NCBI RefSeq assembly: GCF_002906575.1
Contig: NZ_CP026309.1
Location: 496,001 to 560,000 of the forward strand
From: Salinigranum rubrum
Lineage (GTDB): Archaea > Halobacteriota > Halobacteria > Halobacteriales > Haloferacaceae
Reading direction: 5' to 3'
DNA: 64,000 nucleotides
Shown here piece by piece: positions 16,822 to 25,724 of the stretch (the first letter of the stretch is position 1; the number at the start of each line of letters is the position of its first letter). The notes under the pieces are model-generated. The model searched no databases, was not told where the DNA came from, and saw nothing but the letters and a program-made list of their open reading frames with translations. Made by a program: the position numbers and the translations under genes.

Positions 16822-17364
16822 ATGAACACGAAAACACTCGTCCTCGGAGCCGTAGCGCTCGTGCTCGTCGGATGCGTCGGTCTCCTCCTGGGCGGGTTCG
16901 GCCCGGCACCTGCCGCCGACAGCGACGACACCGGGTCGTTCCCGACGGAGACGCCGGACCGAACGCCCAGCGGCGAGCAGGGCGGATCAGCGTCGGACGC
17001 GACGGCCACGGCGACACCGCTGCCACCGTTCGCCTTCACCGTCGACGGGACCGAAGAGTGCGGCCGCACCTGTCGCGACGTGACGTCGACGGTGACGAAC
17101 CAGCAGGAGACGACCGCCGAGGACGTCACCGTCTACACGCGTGTCTACGCCGGCAGAGGAACCGATGGGGGCGTGATCTGGGAGGGGCGAGAGCGCGTCG
17201 GGACGCTCGACGCCGGTGCGTCCTACACCGCGACCAGGCGCGTCGAACTCTCCTTCACCGACGCCATCGCGATCCAGCAGAACGGCGGGTGGGTGACGGT
17301 CCAGACGACCGTCCGGACCGCCGACCGGACGCTGACGCTCACCGACCAACGACAGGTGGGCTGA
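16822..17364 (+). CDS. Exported membrane-anchored/lipoprotein-like protein
   Basis: The 180-residue protein has an N-terminal hydrophobic segment (residues 4-26) with LVGC resembling a lipobox. A Thr/Ser/Asp-rich linker (about 33-66) follows, then a compact beta-rich domain with two cysteines (C78, C82). The domain pattern resembles small haloarchaeal FxLYD/CARDB-type extracellular domains. It is the first gene with chromosomal composition after the element. The exact function is unknown. Confidence 0.65.
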   Translation: MNTKTLVLGAVALVLVGCVGLLLGGFGPAPAADSDDTGSFPTETPDRTPSGEQGGSASDATATATPLPPFAFTVDGTEECGRTCRDVTSTVTNQQETTAEDVTVYTRVYAGRGTDGGVIWEGRERVGTLDAGASYTATRRVELSFTDAIAIQQNGGWVTVQTTVRTADRTLTLTDQRQVG

Positions 17365-17665
17365 TTCCCCCCGTGACAGCGGTACGCAGTTCGTTCGAGA
17401 CGGCGAGGACGCCCCCGCCAAGCGGCGGACCGCGTAGCGTCTCCTCCGTGGATGGGACGGCCCACTACTCGACGACGCTCGGGCCGCCCTGGTGCTCCGA
17501 ATCGCGCTTCCCGTCGTCGGCCCCGGAACCCGCCGCTGGACGTCCCGACGAGTCCGGTTGCGAGCGCCATCGCGCCGGTCGCCACCAGGTCGCGTCTGCT
17601 CGGGTGCCTCGGTTCGAAGCCGGTCTAACAATTAACGAGTCCACCGGTGTTTCGGTGGCCTACAC
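17365..17665. other. Intergenic region between convergent genes
   Basis: No gene can be supported. The leftward frame around 17500-17585 reads VATGAMALATGLVGTS and then becomes Arg-rich, so it could be a degraded membrane-protein fragment. A hairpin near 17641 probably ends the leftward operon. Confidence 0.4.
17641..17658 (-). terminator. Possible hairpin terminator of the first iron operon
   Basis: CCACCG and CGGTGG form a 6-bp stem with a 6-base loop, 8 bases after the stop of the leftward small gene. In the leftward direction an AT-rich stretch (TTAATTGTT) follows. Confidence 0.35.
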
Positions 17666-17932
17666 TCAGCGACGTACTCGCACCGGCGACTCGGCGCTGA
17701 TGAACGGTTCGGTCCCCTCGCTTTCGGCGAAGGCCACCCCGGTGTCCGTCCGGCGCACCGTCCACTCGGGGACCGTTGGGATGCCGTACTCCTCGGGGTC
17801 GTGATAGAGCGAGGCGATGGCCCACCTCCGAGCCCCCATCCGGGACGCCGTGTCGCGCTTCGAGCGACGATTCGACCGCGTCGGTTGCTCTCGACCGCCG
17901 CGCGTTCGGGATGTGGGGTCCTCGTCGCGCAT
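17666..17932 (-). CDS. Small haloarchaeal protein, unknown function, in iron operon
   Basis: The 88-residue protein starts two bases after the stop of the binding-protein gene and so is probably coupled to it. After an Arg-rich N-terminus comes the convincing stretch MGARRWAIASLYHDPEEYG and an end GTEPFISAESPVRVRR, in a style I recall from conserved haloarchaeal small proteins. A role linked to iron uptake or its control is suggested only by operon position. Confidence 0.5.
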   Translation of the reverse strand: MRDEDPTSRTRGGREQPTRSNRRSKRDTASRMGARRWAIASLYHDPEEYGIPTVPEWTVRRTDTGVAFAESEGTEPFISAESPVRVRR

Positions 17933-17934
17933 CG

Positions 17935-19158
17935 TCAGAACTCCCCCGTGACGATGTCCGCAACCCGTCGACGGTCGAACAACCGCTCGTCACTCGTTAC
18001 CTCTCCGAACACCTCGGGGTACAGTTGCTGTGCGCCACGCTCGGTCAAGAACAGGTTCTGAATCGGTCCCTGAAAGAGGTAGCCACCGCGGTAGACCCGG
18101 CCGTTCTCCACGGCCGTCAGTTCGCTCGCGACCGGGTGTTCTCGCATGTACCGAAGCACCGTCTCGCGGAACTCGGTCGCGGACTTGCGCTCGTGCGCCC
18201 GGAGCATGATCACGTCGGGGTCGACTTCCAGCATCGTCTCGTAGTCGATTCGACCCCTGTCGGTGGTGCTCAAGCCTTCGACGCCGGTTCCCGCGAGCGC
18301 GTCGCTCACGCCGAGGTCGCGCCACTGCTTCTTGCTCGTCCCCTGGTCGTTGAGACGGTACGGCGAGAACTCCTCCGGTTCGTCGCTCCCCTCGTAGACC
18401 AAGAGGACGTTCGGGCGTTCGTCCGCGGGCGGCAACCGTGTCTGGACCGAGGCGATGAACTCGTCGTGGAGCGATTCGAACGCCCGGTAGCGTTCGGTTT
18501 CGTCGAACACCGCCGCGACCTTCTCGAACGCCTCGTACAGCGTGTAGTAGCGGTAGTCGTGCCACGCGTCCTCGCGGCGGAAGATGAGGTTCCCGAAGAA
18601 CGGGCCGACGTTCGTCGCGATCTCCGCGACGTCCTCCTCGCTCCAGTCGAACCAGTTGACGAGCATCCGGGGGTCCATGACGTGGACGTCGTTGTCGAGT
18701 TCGTAGAACACCTCCTTCGACATGTCCGCGTTCCCCAGGTCGTTCGATTCGAGGATGTCACGGTCGACGTCTACGCCCGGCAACTCGTCGTAGACGGAGG
18801 TGTAGTAGCGACCGGCGCTGCCGATACCCGTCATGCCGTCGCCCTTGCCGAGCGCGACGCCCATGTCGGCGTAGCCGCCGTCGTAGGCGACCCACCGCTC
18901 GGGCACCGCGTCGAACTCGACTGCTCCCATCGGCGCCATCGACACCGAGTAGGAGGTGTTTTGGGTCTCCGTCTCGGTCGCCGACGCTGTCGGTTCCGGC
19001 GTCGTCTCCGTCGGCGCTCGCGTCGTCGTGGCTTCCCCGGCCGACTCTGCGTCGCCGCTCCCCACACATCCGGCGAGGAGGCCGCCTCCGACCACGGCAC
19101 CGTACCGGAGGTAGTCCCGTCGCGTCGAGGCTGTGGTGTCGTCCGTTTCGTCTCTCAT
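17935..19158 (-). CDS. Tat lipoprotein, iron-complex substrate-binding protein (copy 1)
   Basis: The 407-residue protein has a Tat motif (R13 R14), hydrophobic stretch and lipobox LLAGC (C31), then a Thr/Glu-rich linker. The FepB/BtuF-like class III binding fold follows, with SMAPMG at the domain start and EHPVASELTAVENGRVY near the end. It probably presents an iron siderophore to the FecCD-type transporter encoded upstream. It has its own promoter with two iron boxes and a TATA-like CTATAA (about 19182-19187), a leaderless arrangement. It is one of four paralogues here. Confidence 0.8.
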   Translation of the reverse strand: MRDETDDTTASTRRDYLRYGAVVGGGLLAGCVGSGDAESAGEATTTRAPTETTPEPTASATETETQNTSYSVSMAPMGAVEFDAVPERWVAYDGGYADMGVALGKGDGMTGIGSAGRYYTSVYDELPGVDVDRDILESNDLGNADMSKEVFYELDNDVHVMDPRMLVNWFDWSEEDVAEIATNVGPFFGNLIFRREDAWHDYRYYTLYEAFEKVAAVFDETERYRAFESLHDEFIASVQTRLPPADERPNVLLVYEGSDEPEEFSPYRLNDQGTSKKQWRDLGVSDALAGTGVEGLSTTDRGRIDYETMLEVDPDVIMLRAHERKSATEFRETVLRYMREHPVASELTAVENGRVYRGGYLFQGPIQNLFLTERGAQQLYPEVFGEVTSDERLFDRRRVADIVTGEF

Positions 19159-19162
19159 ACGA

Positions 19163-19178
19163 TTTAGGCTCGCCTAAA
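19163..19178. promoter_or_regulatory. Iron box (DtxR/IdeR-type operator), proximal, copy 1 promoter
   Basis: TTTAGGCTCGCCTAAA is an imperfect palindrome matching the haloarchaeal DtxR-family operator pattern (TTAGG...CCTAA). It lies between the TATA and ATG 19158, so iron-loaded repressor would block transcription start. Confidence 0.75.
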
Positions 19179-19198
19179 CCGTTATAGCTGCTTCGAAT

Positions 19199-19214
19199 TT
19201 TAGGCGGGCCTAAA
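19199..19214. promoter_or_regulatory. Iron box, distal, copy 1 promoter
   Basis: TTTAGGCGGGCCTAAA lies 36 bases (about three and a half turns) from the proximal box, upstream of the TATA. The paired arrangement repeats at the other iron promoters. Confidence 0.75.
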
Positions 19215-19247
19215 TAGACGGACAGGGAGGGGCCTCTCCTGGGAGGG

Positions 19248-20480
19248 TCAGACCATCCCGTTGATGACATCCGCGACCCGTTCGCGCTCGAACAGCCGTT
19301 CGTCCTCGGGTAGCTCCGGATACGGTCCCCCCTCGTAGGTCGGCCACTCGCCGAACCGCTCGGGGTAGAGCTGTTTGGCCGTCATCTCCAACTGGAACAG
19401 GTTGAGGATCGGTCCCTGGTAGCGCGCTCCCTGCGCGTACACCCGGCCGTTCCGGACCGCCGACAGTCGGCTCCCGACGGAGTGGTCTTCGAGGGTCTCT
19501 CTGACTGCCGTCACGTCCATCGACGGCGACATGCCACCCAGCACGAAAATCACGTCCGGGTCCGCCTCCAGCATCGCCTCCATGTCGATCTTGACACCCG
19601 AGTCGACGTCGGAGCCGAGCGCCTCTCTGGCCCCCAGTGGCCTGATGTGCGCGTTCAGGAACCCGGGACTCTCGGTCTTGTACACCCAGGGGTTCGTGAT
19701 ATCGCTCGCGCCCGCCATCAGGGCGGTGGGGCGTTCCCCCGCGTCGGGTAGGTCGGCTTCGATGGTCGCGAGGACGTCCGCGCGAACCGCCGCGAGCGCC
19801 TCGTAGCGGGCTTCCTCCCGGAACACGCTGGCCACCCGCTCGAACATCTCCCAGAGGTCGTAGTACTCGTACGCCTCCGCCCACTCTGCGGGTGGTTCCT
19901 GGTGCGTGTCGCTGTAGCAGTTCCCGAACCAGGGGCCGAGGTTCTCGTCCACCTCTCGAACGTCGCCCATGTCCCACTTGTCGAGCGCGAATATCCCCGC
20001 CGGGTCGGCGAGGTGGACGTCGCTGTCTAGCTCGTAGAGCTTCTCCTTGCTCGGCGTCCACGAGGAGTACAGCCCCTTCCAGTCCACCGAGACGCCGTCG
20101 AGGCGGGGCGTGAACTGGTTCCAGAGCGCGTGGTAGTAGTCGGGGGCGTGCATCGCGTTGACGTCGTCGCCGCGCCCGAGGGCGAACGCCATCCCGGCCA
20201 GATGGGTCAATCGGGTGAAGATTCGCTCGGGGACCGTCTCGAACTCGACTGTCCCCATCGGAGCCATCCGTACCGAGTAGGACTCGTCCGCCGGCGTCGC
20301 AGTCCCGTCTCTCACCTCCGTCTCGGTCGTCGTCGTGGTCGTTTCCGTCGGTTCGGGGGAGGTGCCGGACCCGGTATCGCCCGCGCACCCGGCCAGCAGT
20401 CCGCCGCCGAGGACCGCGCCACCGTACTTGACGTACTCGCGTCGTGTCGGTGTCTCGGTCGTGCTGGTGTCGTCGCTCAT
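19248..20480 (-). CDS. Tat lipoprotein, iron-complex substrate-binding protein (copy 2)
   Basis: The 410-residue paralogue has R13 R14, lipobox GLLAGC (C32), a Glu/Thr linker and a binding fold starting VRMAPMGTVEFETVPE. The C-terminal half contains DPDVIFVLGG and QGPILNLFQLEMTAKQLYP. It starts 2 bases after copy 3 stops and so is co-transcribed with it. Differences in the ligand-side region from the other copies suggest distinct siderophore specificities feeding the same permease. Confidence 0.8.
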   Translation of the reverse strand: MSDDTSTTETPTRREYVKYGGAVLGGGLLAGCAGDTGSGTSPEPTETTTTTTETEVRDGTATPADESYSVRMAPMGTVEFETVPERIFTRLTHLAGMAFALGRGDDVNAMHAPDYYHALWNQFTPRLDGVSVDWKGLYSSWTPSKEKLYELDSDVHLADPAGIFALDKWDMGDVREVDENLGPWFGNCYSDTHQEPPAEWAEAYEYYDLWEMFERVASVFREEARYEALAAVRADVLATIEADLPDAGERPTALMAGASDITNPWVYKTESPGFLNAHIRPLGAREALGSDVDSGVKIDMEAMLEADPDVIFVLGGMSPSMDVTAVRETLEDHSVGSRLSAVRNGRVYAQGARYQGPILNLFQLEMTAKQLYPERFGEWPTYEGGPYPELPEDERLFERERVADVINGMV

Positions 20481-20482
20481 GG

Positions 20483-21727
20483 TCAGATGTCCCCGTTGAT
20501 GATGTCCGCGACCCGCTCGCGGTCGAACAGCCGTTCGCCTTCGGGCACTGACTCTCCGGGCTCTGGCGGCTGGCCGAACAGTTCGGGGTAGATCTGTTTC
20601 GCCGAGAGTTCGAGCTGGAAGAGGTTCATCAGCGGGCCTTGCAGCGCCGACCCGGTCGCGTAGAGGCGACCGTTCTCGACCGCAGTCAGTTCACTCGCAA
20701 CCGGATGCTCGTCGAGCGCGAAGAACGCCTCCGTTCGCTCCCTGGGGTTGGTCCAGTCGAAGTTGTGGAGGATGACGTCGGGGTCGAATCCGAGCATCGC
20801 CTCCATGTCGTAGTCGCCCGCATCGTTGGCGTAGGTCCTGTCCCCCTGCGCGAGCGCGTCGTTCGCCCGGAGCGGACGGGTGTGGGCCTTCCCGAAACCG
20901 GGTCCGTTCAGCTGGTACGGCCCGAACGCCTCCGTATCGGGGACGTACACGACCAGGGCGACGGAAGGGCGGTCTTCCTGCGGCGGCAGTTCGGCGTAAA
21001 CCGACTCGAGCATCTCGTCGCGCACTCGTTTGAGCGCCTGACTCCGGCTCTGAACCCGGTACACCTGCGCGAACTTGTCGAGGAGTTCCCACAGCGTGTA
21101 GTACTCGTACGACTCACGACACTCTTCTGGTGGCTCGCTGTGGGCCCGACTGAACCGATTGGCGAAGAACGGTCCGACGTTCTTCTCTAACTCGTCGAAG
21201 TCCGCCCGGTCCATCCCGGAGTCGAACGAGGTGAACCGACACGGGTCGATGTGGTGAACGTCGGCGTCCAGTTCGTAGAACTGTTCCTTGTCGAGCCCGC
21301 CGTCCCACATCCCCGGGAGAGCGCCTGTGTCGAACGAGACACCCGAGAGTTCGTCGTAGTAACCCGTGTAGTAGTTGTCCGGCCAGCCGAGCGAGACGAT
21401 TCGCTCTTGCTGTCCGAGCGCGACCAGATGGTCCGCCCACTGCGCGTCGTAGATGACCACGTCCTCGGGGACGGACTCGAACTCGACTGTCCCCATCGGC
21501 GCCATCGTCACCGAGTACGTCTCGTCTCCGTCGGTGGTCGTGGTACCGTCCTCCGGGGTGCGAGTCGGTGTCCTCTCCTCGGAGGCGCTGGTCGGACTGT
21601 TCGTACCCTCGCCGGAGTCGCTGCCGCCGGTGCATCCGGCCAGCAGTCCGCCGCCGATGACCGCGCCTCCGTACTTGACGCAGTCGCGCCGCGTCGACGC
21701 GTCGCGCGCCGAGTCGTCTTTCGACAT
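20483..21727 (-). CDS. Tat lipoprotein, iron-complex substrate-binding protein (copy 3)
   Basis: The 414-residue paralogue has R13 R14, lipobox LLAGC (C32), and VTMAPMGTVEFESVPED at the mature start. The fold is FepB-like, with DPDVILHNF in the second lobe. It is the first gene of a two-gene operon with copy 2. The promoter carries a TATA-like TTTATATTG (about 21747-21755) between two iron boxes, so repression under iron sufficiency is expected. Confidence 0.8.
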   Translation of the reverse strand: MSKDDSARDASTRRDCVKYGGAVIGGGLLAGCTGGSDSGEGTNSPTSASEERTPTRTPEDGTTTTDGDETYSVTMAPMGTVEFESVPEDVVIYDAQWADHLVALGQQERIVSLGWPDNYYTGYYDELSGVSFDTGALPGMWDGGLDKEQFYELDADVHHIDPCRFTSFDSGMDRADFDELEKNVGPFFANRFSRAHSEPPEECRESYEYYTLWELLDKFAQVYRVQSRSQALKRVRDEMLESVYAELPPQEDRPSVALVVYVPDTEAFGPYQLNGPGFGKAHTRPLRANDALAQGDRTYANDAGDYDMEAMLGFDPDVILHNFDWTNPRERTEAFFALDEHPVASELTAVENGRLYATGSALQGPLMNLFQLELSAKQIYPELFGQPPEPGESVPEGERLFDRERVADIINGDI

Positions 21728-21729
21728 GG

Positions 21730-21747
21730 TTTTAGGCTCACCTAAAA
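21730..21747. promoter_or_regulatory. Iron box, proximal, copy 3 promoter
   Basis: TTTTAGGCTCACCTAAAA lies directly before ATG 21727, overlapping the expected transcription start of a leaderless mRNA. Confidence 0.75.
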
Positions 21748-21767
21748 CAATATAAACGCTCCGATTA

Positions 21768-21781
21768 TTAGGCCGGCCTAA
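21768..21781. promoter_or_regulatory. Iron box, distal, perfect palindrome
   Basis: TTAGGCCGGCCTAA is fully symmetric. It overlaps the stop codon of the exporter-type ABC gene that ends at 21778, so the operator is embedded in the end of the upstream gene. Confidence 0.7.
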
Positions 21782-23685
21782 AAATCTCTCGTCGGTCGAT
21801 GGGACGCGCGCTCGACGAACTCGTCCGGGAGGTCGTCGACTTCGCCCGCTTGCACGCCCCAGAGGTTCGCGTACAGTCCGTCAGCCGCGAGCAGTTCGTC
21901 GTGCGTCCCGCGCTCGACGATCCGTCCACCTTCCAAGACGAGGATGGTGTCGGCGTCCCTGATCGTCGACAGCCGATGAGCGATGGCGATCGTCGTTCGC
22001 TCGGCTGTCAGCCGGTCGAGCGAGCGCTGGATGAGGTATTCGGTTTCGGTGTCGACGCTCGCGGTCGCCTCGTCCAACAGGACGATCGACGGGTCACGGA
22101 GGATCACCCTGGCGAGTGCGACCCGTTGACGCTGGCCGCCGGAGAGTTTGACGCCGCGCTCGCCGACTCGCGTCCCGTAGCCGTCCGAGAGGCGTTCGAT
22201 GAACTCGTGAGCCTCGGCCGCTTCGGCGGCCTCGCGCACCGCCTCATCGTTCGCGTCGAACCGACCGTAGCGGATGTTCTCCGCGACGGTCCCGTCGAAC
22301 AGGAACGTGTCCTGGCTCACGTAGCCGACGGACCCTCTGAGGGCCGACAGTCGGACCTCGCGCACGTCGTGGCCGTCGACTCGAACCGCACCGTCGGTCA
22401 CGTCGTACAGGCGGAGGAGGAGCTTCGCCACGGTGGACTTCCCCGCGCCCGTGGGGCCGACCAGGGCGACTGTCTCGCCCGCGTCGACGGCGAAGTCGAC
22501 GCCGTCGAGGACCGTCGCCCCGCCATCGTATCCGAACGTCACGTCGTCGTACTCGACCCGGCCGTCGATGTCGTCGAGCGCGACCGGGTTGGGGGCGTCC
22601 TCGATTCGGACGGGCACGTCCATCAGCCCGCAGATGCGCTTGCCGGAGGCCCGCGCGTTTTGGTACCAGTCGACGATGTTCGCCAACTGCGCCATCGGTC
22701 CGGTCAGTTGCTGGGTCAACAGCATGAAGACGACGAAGTCCCCGGTGGTGAGTTCGCCCGAGAAGAACAGCGGCGGTCCCGATAACACCCAGAGCCCTCC
22801 GAGAACGAACGTCGCTACCAGCGCCGCACCGGTGACGAGTTCCATCCCGGGCCGGTAGAAGTAGCTCAGCTTCAACACGTCCATCTGGGCGTCGAAGACG
22901 TCCCGAGAGACGCCGCGAACGCGCTCGTTCTCGTACTCCTCGGTGCCGGTCGTCTTGACCAGTTCGATGCCGCTCAGCCCGTTCTCGATCCGGGTGTTCA
23001 GGTCGCCGACCGTCTCGCGCTGATGCGTGTAGCGGGGTTCGATCACCCGCATGAACCACCACGTGAACCCGACCAACAGTGGCACTGCCCCGAGCGTCAC
23101 CAGCGCGAGTTGCCGGTTCGTGTACAACAGCGCACCCGTGACACCGAAGAGGATGACGCCGATACGGACGCTGTCGCCCAGCGCGTTGTCGAAGAGGACT
23201 TCGAGATTTCCCGTGTCGTTGTTCAGGATGGAGATGATCTCGCCCGTCTCCTTGTTGTCGAAGAAGGTCATGTCCAGACGCTGCATCTTCTCGTAGGCGT
23301 CGACCCGGATCGTGTACATCACGCCGTGAGCGAAGAAGTTCATCGACACCCCACGGATCCACTGCAGGAGTGCCCCGCCGAGGAGTGCCCCACCGACGAC
23401 CGCTGCCGAGAACCAGAACTGTGCGGTCGGTCCGGTCGGCAGCCACGCGGTCGGAACGAGCGGCAGCGCGTACGCACCTTCACCCGTGAACAGGGCGTCG
23501 ATGGTCGTTCCGAGCACGATTGGCGTCACGAGAACCGTCCCGTACGCGAGCACGCTCGTCACGAGACCGACGACGAGCCACTTCCACTCACCGCGACCGT
23601 ACGCGCGAAAAAGCCGGAACAGCGGGTGTGAGACGCGGTCGCGGTAGACGTCCAGCGCCGTCTCGAACTCGTCGGTGTCGGTCAC
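21778..23685 (-). CDS. Exporter-type ABC transporter (fused TMD-NBD) in iron operon
   Basis: The protein has about 635 residues. An N-terminal six-helix type IV ABC membrane domain (about 1-330) is followed by an ATPase domain. The ATPase shows Walker A GPTGAGKST, signature LSGGQRQR, Walker B IVLLDEATAS and a switch His in IAHRLSTI. The GTG start at 23685 overlaps the stop of the FecCD ATPase gene (GTGA), whereas upstream extension is Arg-rich nonsense. Such exporters move lipids, drugs or siderophores. The mycobacterial IrtAB pair shows that this fold can also import siderophores, so its place as last gene of the iron operon is notable. Confidence 0.8.
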   Translation of the reverse strand: MTDTDEFETALDVYRDRVSHPLFRLFRAYGRGEWKWLVVGLVTSVLAYGTVLVTPIVLGTTIDALFTGEGAYALPLVPTAWLPTGPTAQFWFSAAVVGGALLGGALLQWIRGVSMNFFAHGVMYTIRVDAYEKMQRLDMTFFDNKETGEIISILNNDTGNLEVLFDNALGDSVRIGVILFGVTGALLYTNRQLALVTLGAVPLLVGFTWWFMRVIEPRYTHQRETVGDLNTRIENGLSGIELVKTTGTEEYENERVRGVSRDVFDAQMDVLKLSYFYRPGMELVTGAALVATFVLGGLWVLSGPPLFFSGELTTGDFVVFMLLTQQLTGPMAQLANIVDWYQNARASGKRICGLMDVPVRIEDAPNPVALDDIDGRVEYDDVTFGYDGGATVLDGVDFAVDAGETVALVGPTGAGKSTVAKLLLRLYDVTDGAVRVDGHDVREVRLSALRGSVGYVSQDTFLFDGTVAENIRYGRFDANDEAVREAAEAAEAHEFIERLSDGYGTRVGERGVKLSGGQRQRVALARVILRDPSIVLLDEATASVDTETEYLIQRSLDRLTAERTTIAIAHRLSTIRDADTILVLEGGRIVERGTHDELLAADGLYANLWGVQAGEVDDLPDEFVERASHRPTRDF

Positions 23686-24608
23686 TCCTCGTCTCCGGCT
23701 CCCCTGGAATCGTCGTCGTGTCGGGCGCGGAGCGGTTCGATCCGCGGCCCCCGGTCGGTGTGTTCCACCTCGGCGTCGATCTCGAACACCTCCGCGAGCA
23801 ACTCCTGGGTCACGACCTCCTCCGGCGCCCCCCGGGCGTGAATCGTCCCGTCCTTGAGTGCGACCATGTGGTCGGCGTACCGTGCGGCCTGGTCGATGTC
23901 GTGCAGGACGAGGACGACCGTGATGTCGCTCTCGTCGCGCAGCGTCTCGACGATGTCCATCACTTCGAGCTGGTGATGGAGGTCGAGGAACGTCGTCGGT
24001 TCGTCGAGCAGCAGAACGTCGGTCTCCTGTGCCAGTGCCATCGCGATCCACACCAGCTGTTTCTGTCCCCCGCTGAGACTCCCGACTTCGCGGTCACGGA
24101 GGTGCTCGACGCCCGCGAGCGATATCGCCCGGTCGATGGCCTCGCGGTCGGTCTCGGAGAGCCCGTCGAAGAACCCGCGGTGGGGGTAGCGGCCGTGTTC
24201 GACCAGTTTCTCGACGGAGATACTCCCGGGGGAGGTGTTCTCCTGGGAGAGGAGCCCGAGCTTTCGGGCGATTTTCTTCGCTCCGAGCGTACTGATGTCC
24301 GTGCCGTCGAGGCGGACCGTCCCCGCGTCGAGTCCGAGCTGGTCGGCGAGTCCCTTCAACAGCGTGCTCTTCCCGCTCCCGTTGGGCCCGACGAGCGCGG
24401 TCACCGCCCCCGGCGGCACCCGGAGCGACTCGCCGTCGATCACCGGCGCGGACGTCGACGGGTAGCTGATGACGAGCTCCTCGCCCACGAACTCGCTCGC
24501 GGAGCTGTCGGTGTCCTCGGTCGGCCGACGGTCGTCTCGGGCCGCCCGCTCCCGTTCGACCGCCGACCCGGCTCCGCCGTCCGGTCGTGTCGTCCGCTCG
24601 TCGGTCAT
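23682..24608 (-). CDS. FecE/BtuD-type iron-siderophore ABC ATPase
   Basis: The 308-residue protein has Walker A GPNGSGKST, signature LSGGQKQ, Walker B DVLLLDEPTTFLDL and switch VLVLHDIDQAA, typical for the FecE/FhuC family. A disordered acidic/Arg-rich extension of about 45 residues precedes the domain. It overlaps the permease gene by ATGA and the exporter gene by GTGA. It should power uptake of ferric siderophores bound by one or more of the four binding lipoproteins. Confidence 0.85.
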   Translation of the reverse strand: MTDERTTRPDGGAGSAVERERAARDDRRPTEDTDSSASEFVGEELVISYPSTSAPVIDGESLRVPPGAVTALVGPNGSGKSTLLKGLADQLGLDAGTVRLDGTDISTLGAKKIARKLGLLSQENTSPGSISVEKLVEHGRYPHRGFFDGLSETDREAIDRAISLAGVEHLRDREVGSLSGGQKQLVWIAMALAQETDVLLLDEPTTFLDLHHQLEVMDIVETLRDESDITVVLVLHDIDQAARYADHMVALKDGTIHARGAPEEVVTQELLAEVFEIDAEVEHTDRGPRIEPLRARHDDDSRGAGDEE

Positions 24609-25723
24609 CAGATCTCACCCATCTTGTCCTGCTTGCGCATCAGGTAGAGGAAGTACGGCCCCCCCACGAGCCCGGTGACGATGCCGACCGGAATCTGGAC
24701 GGGACTCAACGCGAGGCGGGCGCCGACGTCGGCGGCGACCATGAGCGCCGGCCCGGCGAACACGCAGCCGACGACGAGCTTTCTGTAGTCGCTGCCGACG
24801 ATGTTGCGGACCATGTGCGGGACGATGAGGCCGACGAAACCGACGATGCCCGCGACGGCGATACTCGCGGCCGCGGCGAGGACCGCCACGCCCGAGAGGG
24901 CGAACCGGACCTTCTCGACGCTCATCCCGAGCGACTTCGCCGTGTTCTCACCGAGCAGAAGCACGTTCAACTGCCGCGAACTGACGAGCGCGAGCAGCAT
25001 CGCGACGGCCGTCCACGGGAGCGCCATCCGGACCTGCTCCCAGTCGGTCCCCGTCAGCGATCCGGTCGTCCACGCGATGGCGCTCTGGACGACGCCGATG
25101 TCGTCGGCGAAGAAGAACAGCGCCGTCTGGAGGCTGCCGAAGACGGTCCCGACGATCACGCCGGCGAGGACGAGTCTGACGGGCGAGGTGCCGTTCTTCC
25201 AGGCGATGGCGTAGACGACCAGGAAGGCGATGGCCCCACCGATGGAGGCGATCAGCGGGAGGAACGCCGACAGCCCCGAGAACACCACGAGCGTGAGGAG
25301 AATCATCAACCCGGCACCCGACGAGACGCCGAGGATGAACGGGCTGGCGAGTTCGTTCCGCGTGACGGCTTGGAAGATCGCTCCCGAAACAGCGAGGTTC
25401 ATCCCCACGAGCACGGCGACGAGCACGCGCGGGAGGCGGATGTTCCAGACGATGAGGCTCCGTCTGTTCATTTCCGGAACTCCCCCGCCGAACAGGAACG
25501 CCTCCCACGCCTGCGGGTTCAGGACGACCTCCGGGTTCACCACCGCCTGCCACGCCTCGACGACCGTCATGGAGAACGCGCCGAAGCTCACCTGTACGAG
25601 TCCGCCGAGAACGACGACGGCGAGGCTCCCGACGCACAGCGTGAGAAGCGAGCCGTCGAGCCAGCCGAACCAGCCTTCGCGAGACGACCCCGTCGCCGTC
25701 CCCGTCGTGGGCTCGCCGGCCAT
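24608..25723 (-). CDS. FecCD-type iron-siderophore permease
   Basis: The 371-residue protein has about ten hydrophobic helices. It carries family signatures NIRLPRVLVAVLVGMNLAVSG near the middle, SSGAG, and GFVGLIVPHMVRNIVG toward the C-terminus, the region contacting the ATPase. It likely works as a homodimer. It is the only such permease in this region and lies between the FAD oxidoreductase and the ATPase in one operon. Confidence 0.85.
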   Translation of the reverse strand: MAGEPTTGTATGSSREGWFGWLDGSLLTLCVGSLAVVVLGGLVQVSFGAFSMTVVEAWQAVVNPEVVLNPQAWEAFLFGGGVPEMNRRSLIVWNIRLPRVLVAVLVGMNLAVSGAIFQAVTRNELASPFILGVSSGAGLMILLTLVVFSGLSAFLPLIASIGGAIAFLVVYAIAWKNGTSPVRLVLAGVIVGTVFGSLQTALFFFADDIGVVQSAIAWTTGSLTGTDWEQVRMALPWTAVAMLLALVSSRQLNVLLLGENTAKSLGMSVEKVRFALSGVAVLAAAASIAVAGIVGFVGLIVPHMVRNIVGSDYRKLVVGCVFAGPALMVAADVGARLALSPVQIPVGIVTGLVGGPYFLYLMRKQDKMGEI

Positions 25724-25724
25724 G

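Noticed and set aside
17223-17631. Leftward open frames opposite and after the exported-protein gene
   Set aside because: Only a short stretch looks membrane-like; the rest is Arg-rich, so a gene is not supported.
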